Of a stretch of 7,181 nucleotides of DNA, positions 1-6,329 are shown one piece after another; the stretch's first letter is position 1; every line of letters starts with the position of its first letter. The DNA comes from Anaerolineae bacterium (lineage in GTDB: Bacteria > Chloroflexota > Anaerolineae > Anaerolineales > Anaerolineaceae). Under the pieces are notes generated by a model that did no database searches, was not told the DNA's origin, and was given only the letters and a program-made list of their open reading frames with translations. The stretch spans positions 1 to 7,181 of the forward strand of contig JACRAG010000294.1 of the NCBI GenBank assembly GCA_016213455.1, written 5' to 3'. The position numbers were made by a program, and so were the translations under genes.

Positions 1-428
1 TCGACATCTGGCGAAGTCAGGCCTGCCGCGCGCTCGAAATGGTCGCCGGATGGGCAGGCGCTCCAGACAGAATCGTCCTTGAAAACCTGGAAGGGTATCC
101 CATTGATCTTCTGGAGCCCATCTTCGATCAGGTTCCAGTCAGCCGGTGCGTGGATATCGGTCACCTCTGGTTGGATGGACGGGACCCGCTGCCATATCTG
201 TTCAGGGCACTCGACCGCACCCGCGTCATTCACATTCACGGTGTTCACCACCAGGATCACCAATCCCTCGCCTATGTACCGCACAATGAACTCGATCGGG
301 TGCTGGCAACATTGGTGGAACACCAATACACTGGCATATTAACCATGGAAGTGTTTGGTGAAGATGATTTCAACTCTTCACGCACGGCCATTTACGATAG
401 CCTGCAACGGTTAAATTTGGAGGGATGA
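1..428 (+). CDS. cbiR: CbiR-like cobamide-remodelling phosphodiesterase, 3' part
   Basis: This is the C-terminal 141 residues of a gene that begins before the window; the first complete codon is at base 3. The visible part reads as the second half of an AP-endonuclease/xylose-isomerase-type TIM barrel. Spaced acidic and His motifs that could bind metal are VLENLEGYP, CVDIGHLWLDGRDP, VIHIHGVHHQDH and LTMEVFGEDDF. In this fold such residues usually hold divalent metals. CbiR enzymes hydrolyse the phosphoester of the cobamide nucleotide loop, releasing the lower ligand as its nucleoside and leaving adenosylcobinamide phosphate. The assignment rests on the fold and on direct overlap with cobU, whose product acts on that compound. 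The stop codon shares ATGA with the cobU start, so the two are probably translationally coupled. An unrelated sugar-phosphate isomerase or endonuclease IV-like protein is the main alternative. The N-terminal half cannot be judged. Confidence 0.7.
   Translation, partial: DIWRSQACRALEMVAGWAGAPDRIVLENLEGYPIDLLEPIFDQVPVSRCVDIGHLWLDGRDPLPYLFRALDRTRVIHIHGVHHQDHQSLAYVPHNELDRVLATLVEHQYTGILTMEVFGEDDFNSSRTAIYDSLQRLNLEG
419..424 (+). promoter_or_regulatory. Ribosome binding site of cobU
   Basis: GGAGGG lies directly against the first ATG (425) and four bases (counted from GGAGG) before a second in-frame ATG (428). The spacing favours initiation at 428 rather than 425; a third ATG at 440 is too distant. 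The site lies inside the last codons of the upstream gene, as expected for coupled translation. Confidence 0.6.
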
Positions 429-967
429 TGAGCCAATCCATGACTTTCATTTTAGGAGGCGCGCGCAGCGGCAAATCTGCGTATGCGCAGCAGATCGCGG
501 AGGAATCCGGGCAAAGCGTCCTTTTTGTCGCCACAGCCACCGCCGGCGACGATGAGATGCGCCAGCGCATCGCCAATCACCGCGCCAGTCGTCCACAGCA
601 CTGGCATACGCTCGAGGCACCTTTACAGGTGGGTGAACAAATTGCCAAAGCGCCTGCCGCCGATATTGTTCTGCTCGACTGCCTGACCCTGCTGGCGAAC
701 AATGTGCTCTTTTCCCTGCCCGAGGATCCCAGTGAAGCTCAATTCCAGCACGCCATGGACCGGGAGATTGAGGGCATTCTCACCGCCTGGCGCGCATCCA
801 CCAGCCGCTGGCTGGTGATCTCAAACGAAGTCGGTCTGGGGTTGGTTCCAGCTTACCCGCTCGGCAGGCTGTATCGGGATGTACTCGGTCGAGCCAATCA
901 ACAGGTTGCGCGTGCTGCAGATCAAGTCCTCCTGTTGGTCGCAGGCTTGCCCTTAAAAATAAAATGA
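425..967 (+). CDS. cobU: Adenosylcobinamide kinase / adenosylcobinamide-phosphate guanylyltransferase
   Basis: This cytoplasmic bifunctional enzyme phosphorylates adenosylcobinamide and then transfers GMP from GTP to give adenosylcobinamide-GDP, the activated form used by cobalamin synthase CobS. The 180 residues are the usual family length. Visible motifs are the P-loop GGARSGKS (11-18) and RIANHRASRPQHW (48-60). His52 there is the likely counterpart of the guanylylated His of Salmonella CobU. Further motifs are the Walker B-like LLDCLTLLANN (83-93), SNEVGLGLVP (133-142), LGRANQQVA (154-162) and the C-terminal VAGLPLK. All signature elements are intact. The start is 425 or, with better ribosome-binding-site spacing, 428. 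The gene overlaps the CbiR-like gene by 4 bases, which points to one job: rebuilding salvaged corrinoids. No cobS, cobT or cobC follows; a hairpin at the stop codon and a convergent gene close the unit. Function is clear from the motifs, and only the exact start is open. Confidence 0.96.
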   Translation: MMSQSMTFILGGARSGKSAYAQQIAEESGQSVLFVATATAGDDEMRQRIANHRASRPQHWHTLEAPLQVGEQIAKAPAADIVLLDCLTLLANNVLFSLPEDPSEAQFQHAMDREIEGILTAWRASTSRWLVISNEVGLGLVPAYPLGRLYRDVLGRANQQVARAADQVLLLVAGLPLKIK

Positions 968-985
968 CCCCGGTTTGCCGGGGTC
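966..985 (-). terminator. Intrinsic terminator between convergent genes
   Basis: A perfect 8-bp stem GACCCCGG/CCGGGGTC encloses a 4-base loop. Read on the minus strand it is followed by ATTTTATTTTT, a good U-rich tail, and it lies about 9 bases after the kinase stop codon. Read on the plus strand it begins within the cobU stop codon and is followed only by TTCTC, a weak tail. It is therefore best for the minus-strand kinase unit and may partly serve cobU as well. Confidence 0.85.
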
Positions 986-994
986 TTCTCATCC

Positions 995-2728
995 TCAATC
1001 AATCGCCTTCTCCCACAAGCGGAAATCGCGCAGTATGGATCCGCCTGTGAACTCCCTGACGAGTGAATTGTCCGGAACCAGGTCAAGATCAAGCGGCAGG
1101 AACCAGTCCAAGAAAGCCAGGAGGCGCTTGGCTTCAATAAATTCAGCCGTGCCGTGCGGCACCTGGCGCAGAAGCGGTTCCACCAGGGGTTTCAACACTG
1201 CCAGTTCATAAACCAGCGCCGAGTTAAACAACATATCCGCATTTTCCTGGTAGGGGAAAATGTGCCGCTTCTCACCTCTACGCACTGACTCCCACCGGCC
1301 GATGGTGTTCAACGCCGAATATCCGCGTTCTCGGGCGTCCCGCACGATCCGGCGAATCAACCGGCTGTCGGTGGTGGAGATACGATTGTGCCGGTCCAGG
1401 TTAATTTGTGTGAGGCAGGACACATATATTCGGAACGTCTCCTCAGGCCCGAAATCCGGCAGCAGCCGGGGATTCAACCCATGGATCCCTTCCAAAATGA
1501 TCATCTGATCTTTTTCGAGGTGGACAATTTCCCCAGGCGCGCTCCGTCCCAGTCGAAAGTCAAATTTCGGCAGCTGCACTTCTTCACCTGCCACCAACCG
1601 CTTCAAGTGATCTGCCAGAAGGAGCGTATCCAACGCCTCGAGCCGCTCAAAATCGTACTGACCGTTTTCGTCGCGCGGGGTTCGCTCGCGTTCCACAAAA
1701 TAATTGTCCATCTCAATCGGCAGTGGAGAAATGCCCTGAGCCAGCATCTGCACTGCCAGGCGCTTGGATGTGGTCGTCTTGCCGGAAGAGGAAGGCCCGG
1801 CAATCAACACAATCCGCGCCGTTTTGCTGCGTTCGGTCACACGCCGGGCAATTTCAGCCAGCTGCAATTCGTGCAGCGCCTCAGCCACCAGGATGATCTC
1901 GCGAATTCGACCGGACTGGATGGCGTCATTCAACGCGCCCACATACTCGATCCCCAGGCGCTCCAACCAGCTGCTGTATTGGCGAAAACTGGCCAACAGT
2001 TTGGGATATTCTGGCATAGGCGAGAGCTGGTTGGGGGCGTGCCGCCGAGGAAATTGCAGCACAAAGCCCTCATGGTCCTGAGTCCGTAGATCAAACCAGC
2101 GCAGATAACCGGTTGAGGGGACCATATACCCGTGGTGGTAATCGCGATAATCCCCGATGGCATACAGCACCAGGCTGTCTTTCTGACGGGTTTTCAATAG
2201 ACGGACTTTCTCAACCATCTTCCGCGCCGCGAAGAGATCCCTGGCCTCCTGCAACGGGACCACGCTGCGTTCTAGGCGCACATCGGCGTCCACCAATTCC
2301 TGCATACGCGTTTTTAGCTGGGCCAGCTCAACTTCAGAAAGTGACGGTCGCCCAGAAACCTGGCAGAAATAACCGCCCGAAGAAACCGAATGGTCCACCG
2401 AAAGCATCGCCGGCGAGAACAATTGCTCAAAAGCCACTTCCAGCAAGAAAACCAGCGAACGCCGGTAAATTCTCGCCCCATCCGCATCCGCCAGGGTAAC
2501 CGGTTGCACCCGGGAATCGTAGTTGATGGGATAAGTCAATTCGCGCAGTTCATTGTTGACCACCGCGCCGAGGATCAGCGGATGTCCCCATTCCGGCAGG
2601 GCGCGAAGGAAATTCTCCAGGCTGGTTCCGCGCGGACCATTGAATACCCGGTTATCCGGAAGGGTAATTTCAACCGTTGAGCGGGGAGTAACCTCAGAAA
2701 TAATAACGGGTTCTGTTTTCGAATCCAT
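995..2728 (-). CDS. Nucleoside (uridine-type) kinase with TGS and ThrRS-like N-terminal domains
   Basis: This is a 577-residue, probably cytoplasmic kinase. Residues about 18-85 resemble a TGS domain. Residues about 110-230 resemble the second additional domain of threonyl-tRNA synthetase, with DHSVSSGGYFCQV (112-124) and HHGYMVPSTGYL (198-209). Residues 304-510 form a P-loop kinase of the uridine kinase/phosphoribulokinase fold: GPSSSGKTTT (311-320), EMDNYF (339-344), YDFERLEALD (358-367), EGIHGLNP (413-420) and arginine-rich RLIRRIVRDARERG (456-469). In this family the expected reaction is NTP-dependent phosphorylation of a nucleoside. The synthetase-like part lacks the HxxxH pair of active editing domains (His113 present, Ser at 117), so tRNA editing is not implied. 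It starts 9 bases after the Cys-rich gene with a modest ribosome binding site, GAAGG at 2735-2739, overlapping that gene's stop. It ends just before a strong terminator. The precise nucleoside cannot be read from the sequence. Confidence 0.9.
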   Translation of the reverse strand: MDSKTEPVIISEVTPRSTVEITLPDNRVFNGPRGTSLENFLRALPEWGHPLILGAVVNNELRELTYPINYDSRVQPVTLADADGARIYRRSLVFLLEVAFEQLFSPAMLSVDHSVSSGGYFCQVSGRPSLSEVELAQLKTRMQELVDADVRLERSVVPLQEARDLFAARKMVEKVRLLKTRQKDSLVLYAIGDYRDYHHGYMVPSTGYLRWFDLRTQDHEGFVLQFPRRHAPNQLSPMPEYPKLLASFRQYSSWLERLGIEYVGALNDAIQSGRIREIILVAEALHELQLAEIARRVTERSKTARIVLIAGPSSSGKTTTSKRLAVQMLAQGISPLPIEMDNYFVERERTPRDENGQYDFERLEALDTLLLADHLKRLVAGEEVQLPKFDFRLGRSAPGEIVHLEKDQMIILEGIHGLNPRLLPDFGPEETFRIYVSCLTQINLDRHNRISTTDSRLIRRIVRDARERGYSALNTIGRWESVRRGEKRHIFPYQENADMLFNSALVYELAVLKPLVEPLLRQVPHGTAEFIEAKRLLAFLDWFLPLDLDLVPDNSLVREFTGGSILRDFRLWEKAID

Positions 2729-2737
2729 GATAAGCCT

Positions 2738-3049
2738 TCACTTTAACAACTTGATCGTCACATCTTCAGGGAGCGCCAGGCCTGACTCCACTTCCACTGC
2801 TTTGATGATTCCAACTGGAACCGGACAGGCAGCATGCGGGCAAATGCTGCTGCCCTGCATTAACACAGTGGATGTCCCTTTGCGATTGGATATCTCATCC
2901 ATAGGGTTAACGGATTGCAAATTTTGGGCCAATTTCTGAATGGACTTGCACTCACTGGTGATGGTCAAAACACACAGCTCACCATCCATGGAGGCATCCA
3001 CCACGGTTCTGAATCCACAAATACCGGAGTAAATTTCAGCTTTTGCCAT
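2738..3049 (-). CDS. Small Cys-rich protein of unknown function (DUF6951-like)
   Basis: This is a 103-residue soluble protein without signal peptide or membrane segment. It starts MAKAEIYSGICGF and ends GLALPEDVTIKLLK. Five cysteines (11, 26, 34, 70, 75), with His72 in CPHAAC, suggest metal or Fe-S binding or redox chemistry; this is inferred from composition only. From memory the pattern (ICGF near the start, SxC in the middle, CPVPxGIIKAVEVxxGLALP near the end) matches an uncharacterised family in anaerobic bacteria and methanogens, which I believe is DUF6951. The open frame extends upstream to 3133, but that part would run through a promoter and the preceding gene's terminator, and the family-like sequence begins at 3049. 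No Shine-Dalgarno precedes this ATG, and a TATAAT box lies 6 bases upstream, so the mRNA may be leaderless. It is probably cotranscribed with the nucleoside kinase 9 bases downstream. No function is assigned. Confidence 0.82.
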   Translation of the reverse strand: MAKAEIYSGICGFRTVVDASMDGELCVLTITSECKSIQKLAQNLQSVNPMDEISNRKGTSTVLMQGSSICPHAACPVPVGIIKAVEVESGLALPEDVTIKLLK

Positions 3050-3055
3050 ATAAAA

Positions 3056-3085
3056 ATTATAAACCCCGCACAGAAAAAGTGAGAA
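3056..3085 (-). promoter_or_regulatory. Predicted sigma-70-type promoter giving a leaderless transcript
   Basis: On the minus strand a consensus -10 box TATAAT (3056-3061) is preceded by an 18-base spacer and a -35-like TTCTCA (3080-3085; 4 of 6 matches to TTGACA). Initiation about 7 bases beyond the -10 box falls at 3048-3050, on or next to the ATG at 3049. The promoter sits just downstream of the terminator of the GH57 gene, so it would start a separate unit for the Cys-rich protein and the kinase. The -35 match is weak; the -10 box and its position are the strong part. Confidence 0.55.
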
Positions 3086-3088
3086 AAT

Positions 3089-3116
3089 CGTAAGGCGGCC
3101 GTAAAGCCGCCTTACG
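3089..3116 (-). terminator. Intrinsic terminator of the GH57 gene
   Basis: A perfect 11-bp stem CGTAAGGCGGC/GCCGCCTTACG encloses a 6-base loop and is followed on the minus strand by ATTTTCTC. It begins 24 bases after the stop codon of the GH57 lipoprotein gene. The T-run is short, but the stem is long and GC-rich. The interval 3050-3140 contains only this hairpin and the promoter of the next gene. Confidence 0.85.
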
Positions 3117-3140
3117 AAAATTCGGATTTTCAAGCACGCA

Positions 3141-6100
3141 TTACGGAACGCGGATCAATTCCACCTGAGCAAAATCATCCGGTGTAAGTTGTTCCACAGC
3201 CGACATGCTGGATGTGTACGTGGATAACATCTGCTCCTGGGTCAATTCCTGCTCGGCGCCCCATGCCAGATCTATGATGCGGGTCTGAGTATTATCTCCA
3301 GCGCCGCCACCGAAGCGCCATTCACCGCCATCTGCCGTCACATCGCGCACCCGCCAGACCCCTGTACTCGGGAAACCTTCCTGTCCCATCACCATGGCGG
3401 CAAAGCCCCATGTTGCCGGATCGCCTTCGCCAAACGCACTCAACGGGACACGCAGACTGACAGATTGCGCCGTCGTATCCACCAGGATTTTCATCTCAGC
3501 CGTAGAGACAGGCTTGGGCTCCAACGTCGCCGCATCTGGCGCAAATATACCCGGCGTCCAACCTTCAGCCCACAGGGCATATTCCCAACCATTGCCTTCG
3601 GTCAATGCCGCGTTCCGTCCAGGCAACATCAACCGCGCTCCTGTACCGGCTCCAGGATCTTTATCGACATATACATCGATGGTCTGGATAGCCAGGTTAT
3701 TGCCCGAACCCCACGGATTGGGCACCGGGCCATTAAAGGTGATTTTGAAGATTATGTTCTTCTCATCAGAGGCAACAGAGAAGCTCTTGATATCAAAAGC
3801 CCCAGGCAGGAACACATTATTGGTCGGGTACTCAAAGCTCCCCGGACCGTGGTCGTCTCCCTGGGGATCTTCCACAGTGAACAACACCTGTGCAGAGCTG
3901 ATCTCCGGCAGAATGAGTTGAGCCGGACCACCGGTTGGGAGCGACTGGTTGGCTGGTTGCACCACCGTGGCGATGCGCAGATCATCTCCCGCCTCCAATT
4001 CACCCAATGCGGTCAACGGGATCGAAAACTCGCGCACCTGGCCCTGGGCGGCACTCACCCCAACAGGCTCAACTTTATCCCAACCGGTATTGCTGGCTTT
4101 ATACAACATCAGGTCATCTTGAGCAGTCCATTCCACCAACAGGTTGGCGGGGGTCGTCAACAGTTGAGCCGGTTCGCTGCCCAATTTTCGCGAAAAGTTA
4201 TACGCAGTTTCACTGCGCGGTGCGAGGAAGTAGAATCCCACTCGTTCAACGGGTGTGAGCGATTCCCCAAACTCCATTTTCAAGTAAAGGTTCTTTGCGT
4301 CCAGCGTCATTGCCAGCCCGGTCGCCGGCGACTGCCCTTCAGCCGGATAATTGGCAGCCTTGGCCCATTCGCCTTCAGCGGCTACCCCATCCACCACGGG
4401 CGTAGACAAACCATCCAGTGCGCTGGCAGAAGGGATCGGCCTCAAGCGGGTGATGGGCACCTGCACAAATTCGGGAACCTCGCGCCCCAAGGCCTGGTAC
4501 ACCGAAGCCAACAGCGCCCGGTAACCGGTATCAAAATAATCATCCGCGCCGGAATCCTGGTCACTGCCGTACCACCAGAACCAGTCCGAGCCTTCTGCCA
4601 GGTACATGAAATCGCGCGCGCGATCGATATTTTCAGGGGCAACCTTGCCGCTGCGTACTGCGCCATCCAGAGCCTGGCGAGTGCGCAGCAGATAATTCCA
4701 GGCAGTCGTCTCTTCAGGTTCACCAATCCAGGTATCATAATTGGGGCTGAACCAGGCAGACGGGAACAACTTGTCCAGCTTTCGTTGTTCCGGGAACATG
4801 GCAAGATACTCTGACGGTGTGACGGTCTTGATTGTCTTGCTCTCGGACAAATTCCTGTACAGCGCTTTGAGGAAACCCTTGCCATCGTTATCGTAGTTCT
4901 CCCAGGCGTTTTCACCGTCCAGGATGATACTCACCAGGTTTGGCCCCTGCACATCGTCCGAGTTCAATTTTTCTCGAATGTCTTCCAACCGCTGCATCAC
5001 ATCCGCTGCTGCGGCATCGGCATCCATCCCGGAATAGGTAAAACCAATCTTGTCCGAGATGGTCACATCACGGAAGATCATATCCACCGAACCGCCGGCG
5101 ATCGGGCTGTTGGCAGCCGTATCAACCTGGTAAGGTCGGTACAACTCATCAGCCTGCTGGACGGTTTCACTTGAATCACGGGTAAAGCTGTCGATTCCCA
5201 GTGATTTCGCCAGTACAAACTCGCCCGTTGCCATCCACTCAAATCCGGCATTGGCCACCAGGGGCACAATTTCCTGAGCCACTGCGCCTTCTCCGGGCCA
5301 CAATCCGCGCGGTTTCCGGCCAAAATTCTCGCGGTAAATTTCCACGGCTTTCTCAAGGTGAACCTGGGCATCCTGCGGGTAGAAGAAACGTCCTTCCGGC
5401 AGTTCAGCCGTTGGATTGCCCGTCAGAGCCAGGTTGGAGTCATAAATCAATGGCAGAATGGGATGCGCATACGGTGTGGTGATCACTTCAATCTGGCCCG
5501 CGTCCTGCATTTCGCGGTGAACCGGAACCACCGCAGCCATGATGCGGCTGATTTCAGAGAAGAGCACACGTTTATCCGATTCACTGAAGCCGGCATCCTT
5601 CTTCACCAGGCCCGCCAATGGTTCTTTGGCCAACTCATCCGGATCGATCCAGCCAAGGTTGAACCAGATTTGCAAATCACGGAAATCCTGCTCGGTGAAA
5701 GCCGACATAGCAGCCGCGATGGCGGCATCATCGGTTCCACCGCGCTTATCCAATAATGCTGCATAACCTGGGTGAACCTTGATGATATGATCCCAGTTGG
5801 CATCGAAGAAACGGCGTAAAATGAAATCCTTATCCGCGTCCGTCAGTTCAGCGGCTGGAATTTCGGAAAGCTCCCAATATCGGTCTTTGGCGCCGTTATT
5901 CACAAAATCATTGATTTGGCGAAGCAAAACCGGGGTAAGGTTGATCGTAACCTTTAGATCCGGGTAATCCTTCAGCATAGCCGCCATATCGTAATAGTCT
6001 TTGGTGGCATGCACCCGCACCCAGGGCCGGGTATAAACACCTTTTTCATCTTTGTAATACAGAGGTTGGTGTTGGTGCCATACCAGGGCGAGGTAAAGGG

Positions 6101-6263
6101 GTTCTTCCTCAACGACGGGTTCAATCGGCGCAGGTTCAACCGGAGTGGTGGCAGTCGCTTCTGTAATGGGGGTATTGGTCGGCGCAGGCGTCACCTGCGC
6201 GCAGGAAGCTATGATTAAGGAGAGAACCACCAGGAATGAAATCAGTTTGGCGTCTTTTTTCAC
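3141..6263 (-). CDS. Secreted GH57 glycoside hydrolase lipoprotein with DOMON-like modules
   Basis: This 1040-residue enzyme probably cleaves alpha-glucans at the cell surface. A lipoprotein signal (KK, hydrophobic core 7-19, lipobox IASC with Cys21) leads into a Thr/Pro/Glu-rich tether (22-54). Residues about 56-500 are a GH57 catalytic barrel. They show VWHQHQP (61-67), WVRVHATKDYYDM (81-93), TPYAHPILPLIYD (263-275), WPGEGAV (322-328) with Glu325 as likely nucleophile, and ILDGENAWENY (447-457) with Asp449 as likely acid/base. A further all-alpha part to about 600 includes GSDWFWWYGSD. Residues 621-787 form a CBM9/DOMON-like beta module (VVDGVAAEGEW). Residues about 793-1000 match the glucodextranase C-terminal module (DPQGDDHGPG, NPWGSGN, IDVYVDKDP, LPGRNAAL). 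The start is GTG with a strong ribosome binding site; the next Met lies beyond the lipobox. It follows the ROK gene by 66 bases. Exact linkage specificity (amylase, pullulanase, branching type) is undetermined. Confidence 0.92.
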   Translation of the reverse strand: MKKDAKLISFLVVLSLIIASCAQVTPAPTNTPITEATATTPVEPAPIEPVVEEEPLYLALVWHQHQPLYYKDEKGVYTRPWVRVHATKDYYDMAAMLKDYPDLKVTINLTPVLLRQINDFVNNGAKDRYWELSEIPAAELTDADKDFILRRFFDANWDHIIKVHPGYAALLDKRGGTDDAAIAAAMSAFTEQDFRDLQIWFNLGWIDPDELAKEPLAGLVKKDAGFSESDKRVLFSEISRIMAAVVPVHREMQDAGQIEVITTPYAHPILPLIYDSNLALTGNPTAELPEGRFFYPQDAQVHLEKAVEIYRENFGRKPRGLWPGEGAVAQEIVPLVANAGFEWMATGEFVLAKSLGIDSFTRDSSETVQQADELYRPYQVDTAANSPIAGGSVDMIFRDVTISDKIGFTYSGMDADAAAADVMQRLEDIREKLNSDDVQGPNLVSIILDGENAWENYDNDGKGFLKALYRNLSESKTIKTVTPSEYLAMFPEQRKLDKLFPSAWFSPNYDTWIGEPEETTAWNYLLRTRQALDGAVRSGKVAPENIDRARDFMYLAEGSDWFWWYGSDQDSGADDYFDTGYRALLASVYQALGREVPEFVQVPITRLRPIPSASALDGLSTPVVDGVAAEGEWAKAANYPAEGQSPATGLAMTLDAKNLYLKMEFGESLTPVERVGFYFLAPRSETAYNFSRKLGSEPAQLLTTPANLLVEWTAQDDLMLYKASNTGWDKVEPVGVSAAQGQVREFSIPLTALGELEAGDDLRIATVVQPANQSLPTGGPAQLILPEISSAQVLFTVEDPQGDDHGPGSFEYPTNNVFLPGAFDIKSFSVASDEKNIIFKITFNGPVPNPWGSGNNLAIQTIDVYVDKDPGAGTGARLMLPGRNAALTEGNGWEYALWAEGWTPGIFAPDAATLEPKPVSTAEMKILVDTTAQSVSLRVPLSAFGEGDPATWGFAAMVMGQEGFPSTGVWRVRDVTADGGEWRFGGGAGDNTQTRIIDLAWGAEQELTQEQMLSTYTSSMSAVEQLTPDDFAQVELIRVP

Positions 6264-6268
6264 GGGGA

Positions 6269-6274
6269 CTCCTC
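6269..6274 (-). promoter_or_regulatory. Ribosome binding site fixing a GTG start
   Basis: On the minus strand GAGGAG lies five bases before the GTG at 6263-6261, within an ATGAGGAGT context. It supports GTG as the true start of the GH57 lipoprotein, consistent with the signal peptide that begins there. Confidence 0.8.
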
Positions 6275-6290
6275 ATTCAGACAATATGAA

Positions 6291-6314
6291 CTCGTAAAGA
6301 CATTCCTTCACGAG
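6291..6314 (-). promoter_or_regulatory. Imperfect inverted repeat between ROK and GH57 genes
   Basis: Arms CTCGTGAAGG and TCTTTACGAG (minus strand) can pair over 10 positions, two of them G-T, around an AATG loop; the outer five pairs are perfect. It sits mid-way in the 66-base gap. No T-run follows, so an efficient terminator is unlikely. It could be an operator, an mRNA processing or attenuation hairpin, or chance. No convincing promoter is visible in the gap. Confidence 0.35.
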
Positions 6315-6329
6315 ATTATTCCGATTGGA

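Noticed and set aside
1..424. Cobalamin riboswitch near the corrinoid genes
   Set aside because: The whole stretch is coding sequence; any riboswitch would lie upstream of the window.
1388..2089. Plus-strand open frame of 233 codons opposite the nucleoside kinase
   Set aside because: It lies antisense to the P-loop kinase domain, has no family motifs and has no ribosome binding site in a sensible position.
2110..2405. ThrRS-like motifs taken as a partial threonyl-tRNA synthetase gene
   Set aside because: They are continuous in frame with a complete P-loop kinase and no synthetase catalytic motifs follow, so this is the fused nucleoside kinase architecture rather than a broken thrS.
3089..3116. 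Hairpin considered as a REP-type or mobile repeat
   Set aside because: Only one copy is seen in the window, and its position 24 bases after a stop codon with a following T-run fits a plain terminator.
3050..3133. N-terminal extension of the Cys-rich protein by 28 residues
   Set aside because: The extra codons run through the GH57 terminator hairpin and the TATAAT box, and the extension is unlike the compact start at MAKAEIYSG. It is noncoding in all likelihood.
3465..4814. Long plus-strand open frame of 449 codons opposite the GH57 gene
   Set aside because: Its translation shows no recognisable domain and is rich in Arg, Gln and His, as expected for the shadow of a GC-rich gene. The opposite strand encodes a coherent, motif-rich GH57 lipoprotein throughout.
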